Shown piece after piece: positions 43,319 through 53,100 of a stretch of DNA of 64,000 bases. The stretch covers positions 1-64,000 of the forward strand of contig JAJFFG010000107.1 in NCBI GenBank assembly GCA_021776825.1, in the 5' to 3' direction. Position numbers and translations under genes: made by a program. The notes below the pieces were generated by a model. The model made no database searches. It was given only the letters and a program-made list of their open reading frames with translations, and was not told the DNA's origin. Source of the DNA: Planctomycetota bacterium. GTDB lineage: Bacteria > Planctomycetota > JAJSAM01 > JAJVHW01. Position 1 is the first letter of the stretch, and every line of letters begins with the position of its first letter.

Positions 43319-44804
43319 CCCACGCGCCGTGTCGACACTTCGGCAGCCTCACCTGGAGAGTCTAGGCGCGCCGCGGACACGAGTGAGCCGACGTCCAGGG
43401 CGCGCCGGACGCGGACCGCGGCGTGTGAAGTGTCCTGGCGTGACGCGCGGACCGACGATCGGTCGTCGTCCCACGCGTACGTCCCGGTTCGTGCGGTGGT
43501 TGTCAGAGCCCACAGCGGCGAGACTGACCCACACGATGAGCGAACTGCCCAACCCCAACGATGAGTCGCGCCGGGACGGAGAGCGATCCGCTCACGAGCC
43601 GAGGCCCGATCGAGCGGCGCGCCCGAGAAGCAGCAAACGCCGTTCGGATCTCGGCCGTGGTCGCGCGACGTGCGCATCGAGCGTGACCGGCATGACCATC
43701 ACAGTTGTCGTGAGTAGCGACGGCTCGGACTGGCCGCCACCGGCTCCCCCTGCCGACACAGATGCACCGACCGGTCGCCGGCCGGGACGCTGACCGGCGA
43801 CACGACTCGAGGGAGTTAGTGCGAGGTCGGATCAGCTCCTCCTGGTCCGACTCATGTCCCGGATGAGACGAGAAGGCTGCCCTTCCGGAGGAGGTGGCTC
43901 TCGAAGGGGGAGTCGTCGACCCTCGGCCGCACGCCGCCCAAGGCAGACCAGCAACGGCCGGGGCGACTCGCTTCGTGAGCGGGATGGACCTCGGCGACCG
44001 CGCGGTCCCCGTATGCGTGTTGGCGCCCAGCAGCACCGGCGAGATCACCGCCGAGGGGGTGATTGGCGCCGGCCGCGTCGACGTGGAACTCTTGTTCCGG
44101 GCTCGGGCGCTCGGGCGCTCCGGGGCTCGCCGACGGACATTGACGGCCGCGACGCGCGAGTCTTCGCGCAGTTGGGTGCCGGGCAGCTGGAACTGCTGCA
44201 CGAGGTCCAACTCGGCGACGAGCCGACCCAGGCGCACCGGTGCCCGCGGCGGGCCCGCGAGCGGATGGTCGAGCCGCGCGCGGGACTCGTCACGTCGGCG
44301 CGTTGGGATGGCGAACTCGCTCGGGTACCGAACTGCCGCGCGGCTCGGCGGAGAGCTTCCACGTCCCGGTGCTCGACTTCGTGCCCGCGGCGCGGCGGCC
44401 TGCGCTCGCCGGTCTCCCCGCAGCGCCGCACAGTCGGGCGAACTCACCGCTCTGGAGCGTTCTACGTTGGTCCCACGAGTTCGACTGACGGTGGCGGTCA
44501 CGAGTCGCGGGTCGTACCGCGATTGCACACAGTCCGGCCCGGCGGTCGGCGATCGACCGGCCGCCGATGTTCGTGCCCATCTCACGGGTATCGTCGGCCA
44601 CTGAACGGAGCGAGGCCTGAGGGCGGCTCGCGAAGCATCGTCTCTTCTCAGCCAGGATTCTGAGAATTCGTGCGTCGATTTCGAAATCGTCTGCATCTAG
44701 GAGGTAGGGAGCACAACGTCGCCGCTGATGCGGGAGGAACATGTCGGGGCCTCGCAGGCTTGACGGCATCGACTCGTTCTCCAATGGTGAAATGGAGAAC
44801 TGAG
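43319..44804. other. Gene-poor stretch of the element
   Basis: About 1.5 kb in which every open frame looks like chance reading of GC-rich DNA, except for a decayed gene at 43981-44488 (separate entry). A short frame from ATG 43536 to 43793 ends in a Pro-rich tail; I do not consider it supported. Two possible weak starts lead into the regulator at 44805. Confidence 0.5.
43981..44488 (+). pseudogene. Probable decayed gene with two frame changes
   Basis: Protein-like sequence moves through all three frames in order. It begins VSGMDLGDRAVPVCVLAPS with GEITAEGVIGAGRVDVELLF (from 43981). It continues about 44130 in a second frame as DIDGRDARVFAQLGAGQLEL and GDEPTQAH, and near 44330 in a third frame as PRGSAESFHVPVLDFVPAAR and NSPLWSVLRWSHEFD, to the stop at 44486. 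Each piece is more balanced in composition than its competing frames. The parent family is not recognised. Confidence 0.4.
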
Positions 44805-45659
44805 ATGGGTCAGCCGAGGAAGCCCCTCGACGCGCGCGTGACGATCATTGGATGGGCTCCCGAGTTGCCGGCGCCGGCCCACACTCGGGATGTGATCAGT
44901 GTCCGAGAGTTCCTCGTGAACGGCCTGCTGCCACGTGACGTCTTGGTTCTCGGAGACGGCGCGCTTGCCAAACTACGCCCAGATGCCGTGCGAGCGAGGG
45001 TCGGTCTCACTGGGGAGACGGTCGTCTTGGTACCCGTCCGCTGCGATCCGTGCTCGGTCGCCCGCTGGGGGGAAGCGCTCCTGGGACCGGCGGTGAGCCC
45101 CGAGGAACTCGAAGGCACTCTCGAGCGAATGGGTGCGAGCCCGGTACGCCTGACGCTCAGCGCGTGGTGCGGCGCTGCGGGGATCGACGCGAGCGAGGAC
45201 GCGCTGCAGCTCTTGGCGTTGGTCCCCACTCTGAACCGACTTCGTGCCAGCGACTGGTGCAGGGCGCTCGATTGCTCTCGCGACGCGCTACTTCGACGCT
45301 GCCGGTCGCATCTCGGGCGCACGCCGCGGAGTCTCCTCTGGTCGTACGTCACAGCGAACGTCGAACGCCTTCGAGGACGCCGTTGGTCGTACGAGCGGAT
45401 TGCCGAGGTCCTCGGCTACGCAGACGGCTCCTCGCTCGCGCGGGCGATCCGGTCGCGGCGCGACTGGGTCGCATCCCTGCAAACTGTATCGAATCGGCTC
45501 CCGCCTGCACTCGACACCGGCCGAGATCCCCCGCAGCGTTGCTTCGTGCCGAACTCGCGGACGCCCGACGACCGAACTGCACACGAGCGTGCCGGCTGGC
45601 AGCCGCAGCGGGCTTGTGCCGCCGACTCGTCGACACGCGCTGGCACGCGTTCGAGATGA
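44805..45659 (+). CDS. AraC-type helix-turn-helix protein
   Basis: A 284-aa protein from the ATG at 44805 (GGAGA 6 bases upstream). Residues about 1-125 form a globular N-terminal domain of unknown type (VTIIGWAPELPAP; LLPRDVLVLGDGALA). Residues about 140-215 resemble an AraC-family double helix-turn-helix: LNRLRASDWCRALDCSRDAL followed by RRCRSHLGRTPRSLLWSYV and SYERIAEVLGYADGSSLARA. It probably regulates genes of this element. The C-terminal 60 residues are low complexity. Its stop overlaps the next gene's start (ATGA), indicating coupled translation. Confidence 0.68.
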   Translation: MGQPRKPLDARVTIIGWAPELPAPAHTRDVISVREFLVNGLLPRDVLVLGDGALAKLRPDAVRARVGLTGETVVLVPVRCDPCSVARWGEALLGPAVSPEELEGTLERMGASPVRLTLSAWCGAAGIDASEDALQLLALVPTLNRLRASDWCRALDCSRDALLRRCRSHLGRTPRSLLWSYVTANVERLRGRRWSYERIAEVLGYADGSSLARAIRSRRDWVASLQTVSNRLPPALDTGRDPPQRCFVPNSRTPDDRTAHERAGWQPQRACAADSSTRAGTRSR

Positions 45660-46354
45660 CGCCGCGGCCCCGCACGAACCGAGGACTGTGGTCGACCCGT
45701 CGAGAGGTCGCCGCCACCGCTGACTCGTTCGCGCTCATCTGGAACCGGTCGCTGCTCTCAGCAGTCGACGCGAGCGGTCGGCTGATCCTGGACACCGTGT
45801 TCGGCGGAGACGAAGAACTCGTATCGCGTCGTGGCCCGAAAGACGCATCGCTGGTTCAGCTGTCGTCCGAACTCGAGCAGCGTGGGATCTCGCTGGCTCC
45901 AGGACGCCTCCGCCGCATGGTGAAGCAGCACCTGATCCTGCGGGACCTTAGGGAGGGAACACCCGACGTCGAACTCGCGTGGCTCACGCCGAGCCACCTG
46001 GACGAAGTTGCCGCCTTGCCGGCCCCGCGGAGGCGTGTCCTCCTCCTCGATGCCGAAGCGCACTGCGACTCCGTGGCCGCGCTACGCGAGCGAGTGCGAT
46101 CCATCCGGCCTCCGCGTCGTCGTGCGAGGCGGACTCTTCCGGCCGTGGCGACCGAGCCCAACGGGAGTGTCGTCTCGCTCCGCCTCACGGAAGTCGAGGC
46201 CTGTGAGGAGGCGCTTCGCGCAGCAGTCGCCCAGGTACCGCTCGACGCCTCCGGCGAGAGGGAACCGCGCATCCGCGCGCTCGGAGTCGCGATCAGGTTG
46301 CGTGAACTGAGCGAGCGCATCGAGCGCCGTCTCAGCGGTGACGCAAGCGACTGA
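45656..46354 (+). CDS. Hypothetical protein coupled to the AraC-like regulator
   Basis: A 232-aa basic protein starting MTPRPRTNRGLWSTRREVAA, its ATG overlapping the upstream stop. The sequence has a helical look (LVQLSSELEQRGISLAPGRL; RLRELSERIERRLSG) with a DNA-binding flavour (many Arg, short helices separated by Pro/Gly) but no motif I can name. The coupling suggests the two proteins act together. A perfect 26-bp palindrome 30 bp downstream probably ends the transcript. Confidence 0.6.
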   Translation: MTPRPRTNRGLWSTRREVAATADSFALIWNRSLLSAVDASGRLILDTVFGGDEELVSRRGPKDASLVQLSSELEQRGISLAPGRLRRMVKQHLILRDLREGTPDVELAWLTPSHLDEVAALPAPRRRVLLLDAEAHCDSVAALRERVRSIRPPRRRARRTLPAVATEPNGSVVSLRLTEVEACEEALRAAVAQVPLDASGEREPRIRALGVAIRLRELSERIERRLSGDASD

Positions 46355-46384
46355 CGCCTGATCGGGCGCACCGCGGTTGGTCGG

Positions 46385-46410
46385 GAGATCTTCCGACGTC
46401 GGAAGATCTC
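46385..46410. terminator. Perfect 26-bp palindrome between convergent genes
   Basis: GAGATCTTCCGAC directly followed by its reverse complement GTCGGAAGATCTC, with no loop. It lies between the converging ends of the 45656 and 46439 genes, so a bidirectional terminator is the simplest reading; a protein-binding or resolution site is possible. Confidence 0.55.
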
Positions 46411-46438
46411 GCGGCCGACGGCCGCTCGCGCAACGCAG

Positions 46439-46798
46439 TTAGCGCAGGATGCCCTCGGCCCACGTGCTGCAGATCGCCAGGGTTCCGGTGAGGCGGACGC
46501 GCACACGGAACCAGCGCAGCCGGAACGCGAAGTTGACGAGGAACGTCTGGTCCTCGCCCGGGTCGATGGCTCGCGCTACAGAGCTCTGCGGATGCCATTC
46601 CTCGGCGTCGAGGGACTCTTCGAAGTACGCGCTGTAGGTCGGGTCGGGGTCAGTGGATTGAACCTCACCGCGCCAGAGCACCATCTGGGCGGTGCCGAAG
46701 CGGGAGACGTCGACCGGCAACGTCGTGAAGTCGGTGGCCCCGCCGACGAGCGTTGTGAAGCGCGGGAACAGGATCAAGTTGGACTCGGCGCCTGCCAT
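46439..46798 (-). CDS. Short beta-rich protein, paralog family member A
   Basis: A 119-aa protein: MAGAESNLILFPRFTTLVGG at the N-terminus, a central WRGEV, then EESLDAEEWHPQSS and FRLRWFRVRVRLTG near the C-terminus. It shares this order (P-R-F/Y-T-T; W-R-G; S-x-D-x-x-x-W; W-F-R-V-R-V) with the genes at 47016, 47835 and 48295. The alternation of short hydrophobic strands points to a beta-sandwich. It is transcribed away from its three relatives, with a 217-bp divergent gap between. AAGGAG precedes the ATG. No database family is recognised; a virion decoration or surface-binding protein is my inference. Confidence 0.72.
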   Translation of the reverse strand: MAGAESNLILFPRFTTLVGGATDFTTLPVDVSRFGTAQMVLWRGEVQSTDPDPTYSAYFEESLDAEEWHPQSSVARAIDPGEDQTFLVNFAFRLRWFRVRVRLTGTLAICSTWAEGILR

Positions 46799-47015
46799 GC
46801 CGGGGCTCCTTGGGTCGTGACCTCAGACGGGCGGACGGTAGTGCGCGCGCGGCATGGGTGTCAACGCGACCTGGCACTTGTGACTCACGGTGCACGATGC
46901 GGCAACCCCGTCTTGGCAGGTCGGGTTGTGCGCACTTGCGGCGCGTCCTACGCTCCCCGCCCCTCACGTGAGGGAGTTGACTGCGCGACGCGAGATGAAC
47001 GGGGAGGAGGTCACG
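46799..47015. promoter_or_regulatory. Divergent promoter region of the paralog array
   Basis: 217 bp between oppositely oriented paralog genes; both have strong ribosome-binding sites at its edges (AAGGAG on the minus strand, GGGGAGGAGG on the plus strand). Individual promoter boxes were not identified. Confidence 0.4.
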
Positions 47016-47372
47016 ATGGCGGAGATCACCGAACGTCTCGTTCTTGTGCCGCGCTTCACGACGCTCGGGGCAACCGGCGTCTTCTACTTCAAGCCCATCA
47101 ACGTGCGCGCCTACTACGCGGCGAACGTCACGGCGTGGCGGGGGCGACCGCGTGGAACGTCGGTCGATCTAACGATCGACATGCAGGCGTCGTACGACCT
47201 CGTCAACTGGGATGACTGGGGCGGCTCGCTCGACCCGAGCGCCGACGACGAGCAGACCGAGCTTCTCACGATCGACCGCGAGTGGTTGCGCGTGAGGGTC
47301 ACGATCACGGGCAGCGACTCGGTCGCCAACACCATCTGGGTGGTTGGCGAGTTCACGGCGCGCGAGAACTAG
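47016..47372 (+). CDS. Short beta-rich protein, paralog family member B
   Basis: A 118-aa protein with the family pattern: ITERLVLVPRFTTLGATGVF, TAWRGRPRG, SYDLVNWDDWGG, EWLRVRVTITG and a final WVVGEFTAREN. It has no signal peptide or cysteine. GGGGAGGAGG lies 5 bases before the ATG. It is the first of the plus-strand genes, and four consecutive small genes follow with short gaps, so a shared transcript running into the large genes downstream is likely. Function unknown; see member A. Confidence 0.75.
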   Translation: MAEITERLVLVPRFTTLGATGVFYFKPINVRAYYAANVTAWRGRPRGTSVDLTIDMQASYDLVNWDDWGGSLDPSADDEQTELLTIDREWLRVRVTITGSDSVANTIWVVGEFTAREN

Positions 47373-47394
47373 AGCAGAACGAGGAGGAGCGGTG

Positions 47395-47784
47395 ATGCGT
47401 GGCGAGAGCAGCCTGATCGACGGGACCGGCCGGAGTGCCAATCGCGCAGAGGTGACCGACCGCTCAGCGCTAACGGTCGAGGCGAAGCCTAGCCCCGCCA
47501 CCACGTCGATCGTGAACGACACCGTCGGCGTGACGTCGCAGAAGCTGTTCTCGCTCGACGAGTTCAACGCCAACGCACTGCAACTTCAGAATCAGAGTGG
47601 CACCAACGCCCTGTACATCCGCTTCGGAACCACAGCGGCGACGAACACCGATTGGATGATCCCGCCGGGCGGCACATACCAACTCCCTGGCGGAGTGCGC
47701 TGGGAGGGCCAGGTCCAGGCGATTTCGGCAGGAGCCGGCACGCCCGTGACCGCCATCATCTGGCGCGGCGAAGACGAGGACTGA
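47395..47784 (+). CDS. Phage-structural-like small protein
   Basis: A 129-aa protein from the ATG at 47395 (GAGGAGGAG upstream). The N-terminal 45 residues are polar and probably disordered. The second half has NALQLQNQSGTNALYIRFGT, then PPGGTYQLPGG and VTAIIWRGEDED. The combination of a YIRFG strand, a PPGG turn and a final short strand recurs in small virion proteins of tailed phages (head or tail decoration type), a resemblance by eye and not proof. It does not belong to the paralog family around it. Gaps of 22 and 50 bp to its neighbours indicate one transcript. Confidence 0.68.
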   Translation: MRGESSLIDGTGRSANRAEVTDRSALTVEAKPSPATTSIVNDTVGVTSQKLFSLDEFNANALQLQNQSGTNALYIRFGTTAATNTDWMIPPGGTYQLPGGVRWEGQVQAISAGAGTPVTAIIWRGEDED

Positions 47785-47834
47785 TCGCGTGCTCCACCAG
47801 ACCGGGACTGCCCGCACGATGAACGGAGGCTCCC

Positions 47835-48212
47835 ATGAAGGGTGAGATGGTTCCCCTGATCCTGATTCCGCGCTACACGACGTACGTCGGCAATCAGGAC
47901 GAGGGCTTCCCGAGCGTCCCGATGGAGATGACCGCGTACGAAGACGGCGAGGTCGTCTTCTGGCGTGGTGAGCTCCTTACATCTGGCGGAGTGACGCCGG
48001 ACGTGCGCTTCCACTTGGAAGCATCGATGGATGCCGTCGCGTGGACGCCCATCAGCACCGGTGCGACCGGCATGCCGATCCCGGCCAAGACTCCCGTCAG
48101 TGTCGGGGTCGGCTTCTCGAAGAAGTGGTTCCGCGTGCGCACCGTCCTCTACGGCAACGAGGCCACCGTGAGCTGCTGGGCCATCGGTCAAGTCAACACG
48201 CGCGTCACCTGA
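47835..48212 (+). CDS. Short beta-rich protein, paralog family member C
   Basis: A 125-aa protein: MVPLILIPRYTTYVGN, VVFWRGELLTSG, HLEASMDAVAWTPIST, FSKKWFRVRTVLYGNEA and a CWAIGQVNTRVT end. It is closest to member D in length and in having an insertion after the first strand. GGAGG lies 7 bases before the ATG. The conserved W-x-x-x and WFRVR blocks with diverged surfaces suggest one fold with different binding partners. Confidence 0.75.
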   Translation: MKGEMVPLILIPRYTTYVGNQDEGFPSVPMEMTAYEDGEVVFWRGELLTSGGVTPDVRFHLEASMDAVAWTPISTGATGMPIPAKTPVSVGVGFSKKWFRVRTVLYGNEATVSCWAIGQVNTRVT

Positions 48213-48294
48213 CGAGTTCCAAGCGATTGCGTCGCAGAGAGCGGCGCGACCGCACACCCACGATCCCCCACGACCCACACCTCCGGAGGCTGCG

Positions 48295-48663
48295 ATGGCA
48301 GGCGAGTTCGTTCCCCTTGTGATGATTCCCCGATACACGTCCCTGATCGGCCAGCCCACTGGCGGCTTCACGACGATTGGCATGGATACGTCGGACTACT
48401 CGAAGGCGTACGTCAACACGTTCATGGGCCCGCTCGCGGGCGCGAGCGGCGCGGTCACGATCGCATTCCAGGAGTCGACGGACCAGACCAACTGGACGAC
48501 GTGCTCCGGCGTGAGTGACACCGAGGACCTGACCGAGAACGGCGAGGTGCAGTACACGCCATCGCTGTCGAAGCGTTGGTTCCGTCTGCGCGTCACGTAC
48601 GCAAGCAGTAGCAACTCGGCGACGTTCTGGTCGATGGGCTACCTCGAGCGGCGCGAGTCCTGA
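48295..48663 (+). CDS. Short beta-rich protein, paralog family member D
   Basis: A 122-aa protein: MAGEFVPLVMIPRYTSLIGQ, FQESTDQTNWTTCSGV, LSKRWFRLRVTYASSSN and FWSMGYLERRES. CGGAGG lies 6 bases before the ATG. It has the family layout, but its WRG block is replaced by NTFMGPLAG, so that block is dispensable. A gap of 84 bp separates it from the Gly-rich gene that follows. Confidence 0.75.
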   Translation: MAGEFVPLVMIPRYTSLIGQPTGGFTTIGMDTSDYSKAYVNTFMGPLAGASGAVTIAFQESTDQTNWTTCSGVSDTEDLTENGEVQYTPSLSKRWFRLRVTYASSSNSATFWSMGYLERRES

Positions 48664-48747
48664 CCGACTGATCTGCTGGTCGATCCAAGCTGAGCACCGG
48701 CCGCATCGCTGGAACTCGGCCTCACGCCAAGACTCGAAAGGCGAGGT

Positions 48748-50016
48748 GTGCCTCCTCCCATTGCTCCGACGACTCTGCTCGCACCTCCTGGCTCGGTCGT
48801 ACCGCTTGGGGATGTCGAGTCGATTTCGGTACGCGCCGGTGGCGACATCCAGGCCGGCGACTTGTCGATCGGCGGGAAGGGCGGAGGCGGCGATGGTGCC
48901 GCGCCGAGTGAGGACACCGCCGAGACGCCGCCCCAGGCGAGCGGGGGCTTCTCGGCCGCGGGCCCGGGCGCGCACAGCACCAACGGCGCCGGCACCGCGT
49001 CGAGCGGAGATGCGGGGCAGAGCGGTGGCATCGGAGGTGACGGCGGTCCCGGACGCGCCGGAGCTGCTGGCAGCGTGGGCGGGGCTGGGGCGGCTGGCGG
49101 ACCACCCGGTTCTCCCACGACGAAGAGCGCGAAGCCGAGCAGCGCGCCCGCCGGGGACGACGGGCTGAAGGCGGCCGGTTCCGATGCGACGACCTCCGAT
49201 GCGACGCCGGAGGACTCGGCTGGGTGCGAGGGCTGCGACTGCAAGTGCGTCCCCGTCGCCGTTACGCCAGCGGAGACCACGCCTACCGAGCCGTTTGACT
49301 TCCCAAGGGCCGAGCATCGTCGCAGCGCGATTACACCGGTCGAGACGGTTCTCGTGGCGGTGGCGGAGGACACGCATCCGGGGCTCGTGGAGCGAACCGA
49401 CGCGCCGGGTCGGCCCGCGCGCATCGCTCAGCTCAGCAATGCAATCCTCACAGCGACCGCCCCCGCCTCGTCGCCGATGCAACTCGCTCTCACGTCGCCC
49501 GCATCCGGCGGTTGGTTCGGCAGCCCCGCGGTCGCGGACGCCATTGACGCCGGACTCGGATCGTCTCCTGGCGGAGTGATCGTTGGCGGTGGTCTCATCC
49601 CGGCTGGAGGGCATGCCGCGGATGGCAAGCGGCGCTCGAATGGTCCGCTCGGCGGCGGGACACCAATCGGCGGTGGGGCACCCATCGGTGGCGGTGGCGG
49701 CGACGACGAGGACGAGGAGGGCGGAGGCGGCGGTGGCAAGGGCGGCCTGGGAGGCGGGCCAGTGTTCGACGGCGATGCTGGGTCGCCGTCACGGGCCGTC
49801 GCGTCGAGCCGACCTGGCCTGCAGCTCGATCGCAGTCGTGCGCCGAGTCCCTCGGTAGCCGCCGGGTCGCCCGCGCGAGCCGCGCCGGTCCGAGGCGCCA
49901 CCGGTAACGCTGCTCGACCTATGCGACCGAGGAGCGTGGTATTCTCTGATGATGCGGTCGCGAGGGGGACCTTCCGACGCTACCGAACAACGCGCGAGAT
50001 GATGGGACTCCCGTGA
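48748..50016 (+). CDS. Gly/Ala/Pro-rich protein with a Cys cluster, ending at an in-frame TGA
   Basis: A 422-aa protein from the GTG at 48748. It begins with a short ordered part (SVVPLGDVESISVRAGGDIQ). Long Gly-rich stretches follow, resembling fibre or collagen-like linkers (GGIGGDGGPGRAGAAG; GGGTPIGGGAPIGGGGGDDE), with a cysteine cluster GCEGCDCKC near 165. The C-terminus (RPRSVVFSDDAVARGTFRRY and TREMMGLP) looks folded again. The TGA at 50014-50016 is followed in the same frame by open sequence running straight into the 1417-aa protein. The stop context is TGA C, the leakiest kind, so some readthrough into one very large protein is possible. Confidence 0.62.
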   Translation: MPPPIAPTTLLAPPGSVVPLGDVESISVRAGGDIQAGDLSIGGKGGGGDGAAPSEDTAETPPQASGGFSAAGPGAHSTNGAGTASSGDAGQSGGIGGDGGPGRAGAAGSVGGAGAAGGPPGSPTTKSAKPSSAPAGDDGLKAAGSDATTSDATPEDSAGCEGCDCKCVPVAVTPAETTPTEPFDFPRAEHRRSAITPVETVLVAVAEDTHPGLVERTDAPGRPARIAQLSNAILTATAPASSPMQLALTSPASGGWFGSPAVADAIDAGLGSSPGGVIVGGGLIPAGGHAADGKRRSNGPLGGGTPIGGGAPIGGGGGDDEDEEGGGGGGKGGLGGGPVFDGDAGSPSRAVASSRPGLQLDRSRAPSPSVAAGSPARAAPVRGATGNAARPMRPRSVVFSDDAVARGTFRRYRTTREMMGLP

Positions 50017-50130
50017 CCCACCACGCCATTCGGTGCCCGTGCGGCACAAGAGTCCGGATTCAGACACACTGACATCACTCGCTCGCCGTTCCCGGCACAC
50101 GATCTGCCCCTCCCCCTGAGCCAGGCCGGA

Positions 50131-53100
50131 GTGGCGCCGGCAGGACTGCTCCACCGCGTCTCAGCGACGGCATCCGCACCCAGCAACGCGCTGCGGGGCC
50201 TCGGAGCGAGCACCCAGGTCGAGGACGCGCAGACCCTCTCGCTCGCGCCACTGATCGACATCGAACCGGTGCGCCCGCCGTCCCCGCCACCGCCCGGATC
50301 CTCTGCGGCGGGACTGAGTATCCCGTTCGGCGACTCGCCCGTGGCAAACGCGCGCTTCGATGCGGGCTTCGAACTCCCCGCCTCGACGGGGAAACTCCGT
50401 CAGCTTGCGCCGATGCGATCCGTCGTCCCGTCGAGGTCGTCGACGCTCGGCGCGGAGATTCAGCGATTGATGGGAGGCCGCCGACCCGGCGAGGTGGCGG
50501 TCCCCGCCGTCGGGTCTCACTCGCCGGCGGGCGCCGCCGGATCGCCACAGTCTGCAGCGTTCGGGGATTCCCCGACTCCGAGTGCGCGACTTGACTCCGG
50601 GTTCTCACTCCCCGCCCCGACTGGGAAGCTCCGACAGCTCGCGCCCACGCGGTCGATCGGGACCTCACGCTCTGCTGCGCTCGGCGCCGAGCTACAGAGG
50701 CTCACGGGCGGTCGACAGCCCGGCGACGTCCGTGTCTCCGCCCCGACGCATGGTGGCGTCGCGCGCCCGACCGCCTCGCCAGGCAGCCGGCCCTCGGCTG
50801 GATCGACCGCAGGCGCGCCGTCCACCGATCCACTCTCAGGGATTCGCGGGAGGGGCGGAGCGGCGTCCGCGAGCCCAACGGGTTCCGGAGCGTCATCTGC
50901 GAGCCGACTCGCGGGAGCCCTGGGCGCCCTGGGCGCGCCGGCGTTCGCCGGACGCGCTGGAGGCAAGGGCGGCGGCGGGACCAGCGACTTCAACAAACTC
51001 GTCCACGGTCTCGCCAATCAACTCGAGGGCAAGAACTTCGGAGATGGCATGCCATCCAAGTTCACTCTCATCCGCGATCCTGACACGAGCGCTGATCCTG
51101 ATAACCCAATGCCGCTGGAGGACAGCGTACGCGGCAGCCTGGGGGAACAGGGTGTGAAGCGCGCCCACGAGGCAGCGCAGCGCGCGGTGACCGAGCGAGA
51201 GCGAAACGCTCGGCGGTCCGAACGGCGCGCCGAGAGGCGTGGTCCGGCGTGGAGAAGACGCGACGCGCGGAACCGGAGGAGTGACGCGCGGAAACGGGCA
51301 CGCAGACGCTCCCTGCTGTCGCCAACCAATCGCCGCGCCGTCGGACGCGAGAACGGTCGAGCTACTCAGAGCGCGGCGCTCAAGAAGATTGCCGATCTGA
51401 CTGCGCCGCCGCCGCCGCCGACGTCCTCACGACCGCCGCTGCCTAAGCCGCGTCGCGGCACCTCTGCGTACGTCTTCGGTCGGCACGGCCCCAAGCCCCT
51501 GTCGATCGGCTCGCGCGCTGATCCCGATGATGCCTCCGCCGGCGGGAAGAAAAAGCCCAGCGACTCGGATCGCCGCAAGAAGCGAACCGTCCTGGGCGGG
51601 CAAATCAAGGACGGCAAGGCGCAGACGAAGAAGGCGATTGCCGCCGCCACACAGATGATCAAGGGTCTGAAGACGGAGATCAAGAACACAGACGACCGGG
51701 ATAAGAAGCGCCAACTCGAGCAAGAGGTGAAGGGCCTTGAGAGCACAGTCGACAAACTCAAGGACGCGGGTGACACGTACCACGACGCCGAGAACAAGCG
51801 AGTTCCCGGCCTGATCGATGGTGAGGACGGGGCTGAGGCGAAGACCGGCGAAGCGGATAAGGCGCTTGCCGAGGCGACTGCTCTACTGGCGTTCTACGCG
51901 TACCTCAAGCAGGAGGTTCCCAGTCCACCTTTCTTCTTTCCCCCCATGTTCGGCGGCCTCCAGTTGGGCGAGTGGGCCCTTCGGATGTGGAGGCTGTGGC
52001 TGCAGGCGACGGGCGTTGTCGAGACGGTGTCGTCAAACATCACGCCGGAGGAACTGCCCGGGCCGCTTCTCAACCTCCTCGGAGATTTGGGCGTCGTGCC
52101 GGCGGGCACTGATGGTTCCGAGCCCGACGTTGCCGCCGGCTGCGAGCATTGCAAGCGGCCTGACTCGTGCCCGAAGCCTCACAAGTGGGTGTGCACGAAG
52201 ACCGACCGGAAGGAGGACCCCGAGAAGAAGAAAGAGAAGTTGAAGAAGAAGAAGAAGAAGAAGGACGGGGGGGGGGGCGGTGACCCGAGCGGAGGTGGAG
52301 GCAATCGAACAGATGGATCGGTAGCGGGCATCGACAGCGGCAAGACGAACTCCGCCCAGCGAGCAAGTGACGAATCCACCGAGACGTCCGAGGAACGCAT
52401 CGCGAGAGTTGCGCGCGATCTTCTGTCGCGAGCGTCCAGCCTAGACTCAGCGATCGCCGACACGATCGCCGCTACGGCAGGAAACGCGCCGAACGAGGCT
52501 CCCTCCCTCTCTGAGCTAGCGCGTGCTGTCGTCAAGCGGTCCCTGCAGCGACTCCCAGAAAACCTCCAAGCACTCTTCAGCGACAAGCTTCTGCGGGAGT
52601 TGACAAAGAGGCCGGAGATCCGCCTTCGCATCCTCCGAGTTCTCGACGACGCCGACCGCATCTCCCTGCGAGATGAATGGATGGTGAGTGAACTGAGTGA
52701 ACTTCTTGAGCGTGGCAGAGAGATTGATGCGCTTGAGATGGCCGGACTGTTCGCACACGAACTTGTGACGCGCTCTCTCAAGCTCGAAGTGGCGGAACTC
52801 GAGGTCGCAGCGGAGGTGCTTGAGACGGTGCTGGAGTCCGCCGGGCTGCCCCCAGCGCGCCGACTTGCCGCCGCCTATGGAGCCAACGATGACCCGCTCG
52901 ACCGGGTGCTGGGCGCAGCGAGTCTAGTCAAGGCAGGTCTATCGTCGCGCTTCGGAGAGAGATCGTCGGGCAGGGCTGGCGAACTCGTGACCTCGGCGCT
53001 CGTGAATGCGGTCGTCGAGTTCTCGAACGCCGCCGATGGCATGCCGTCGCTCGTCGCCGACCTGCTCGAACGCTCCGTTGACGCGGACCTGGCGCGAAGG

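Noticed and set aside
43536..43793. Possible 85-aa plus-strand gene (MSELPNPNDESRRDG)
   Set aside because: Composition is random-looking Arg/Pro-rich sequence with a single hydrophobic patch; no ribosome-binding site of note and no partner gene.
43503..44696. 397-codon minus-strand open frame in the gene-poor part of the element
   Set aside because: Arg/Ser/Pro-rich throughout with no ordered segment and no ribosome-binding site; the plus strand shows better protein-like fragments.
48205..49614. 469-codon minus-strand open frame under the Gly-rich gene
   Set aside because: The plus strand has consecutive genes with good ribosome-binding sites; the minus-strand reading is a shadow of Gly codons (Pro/Ala/Arg).
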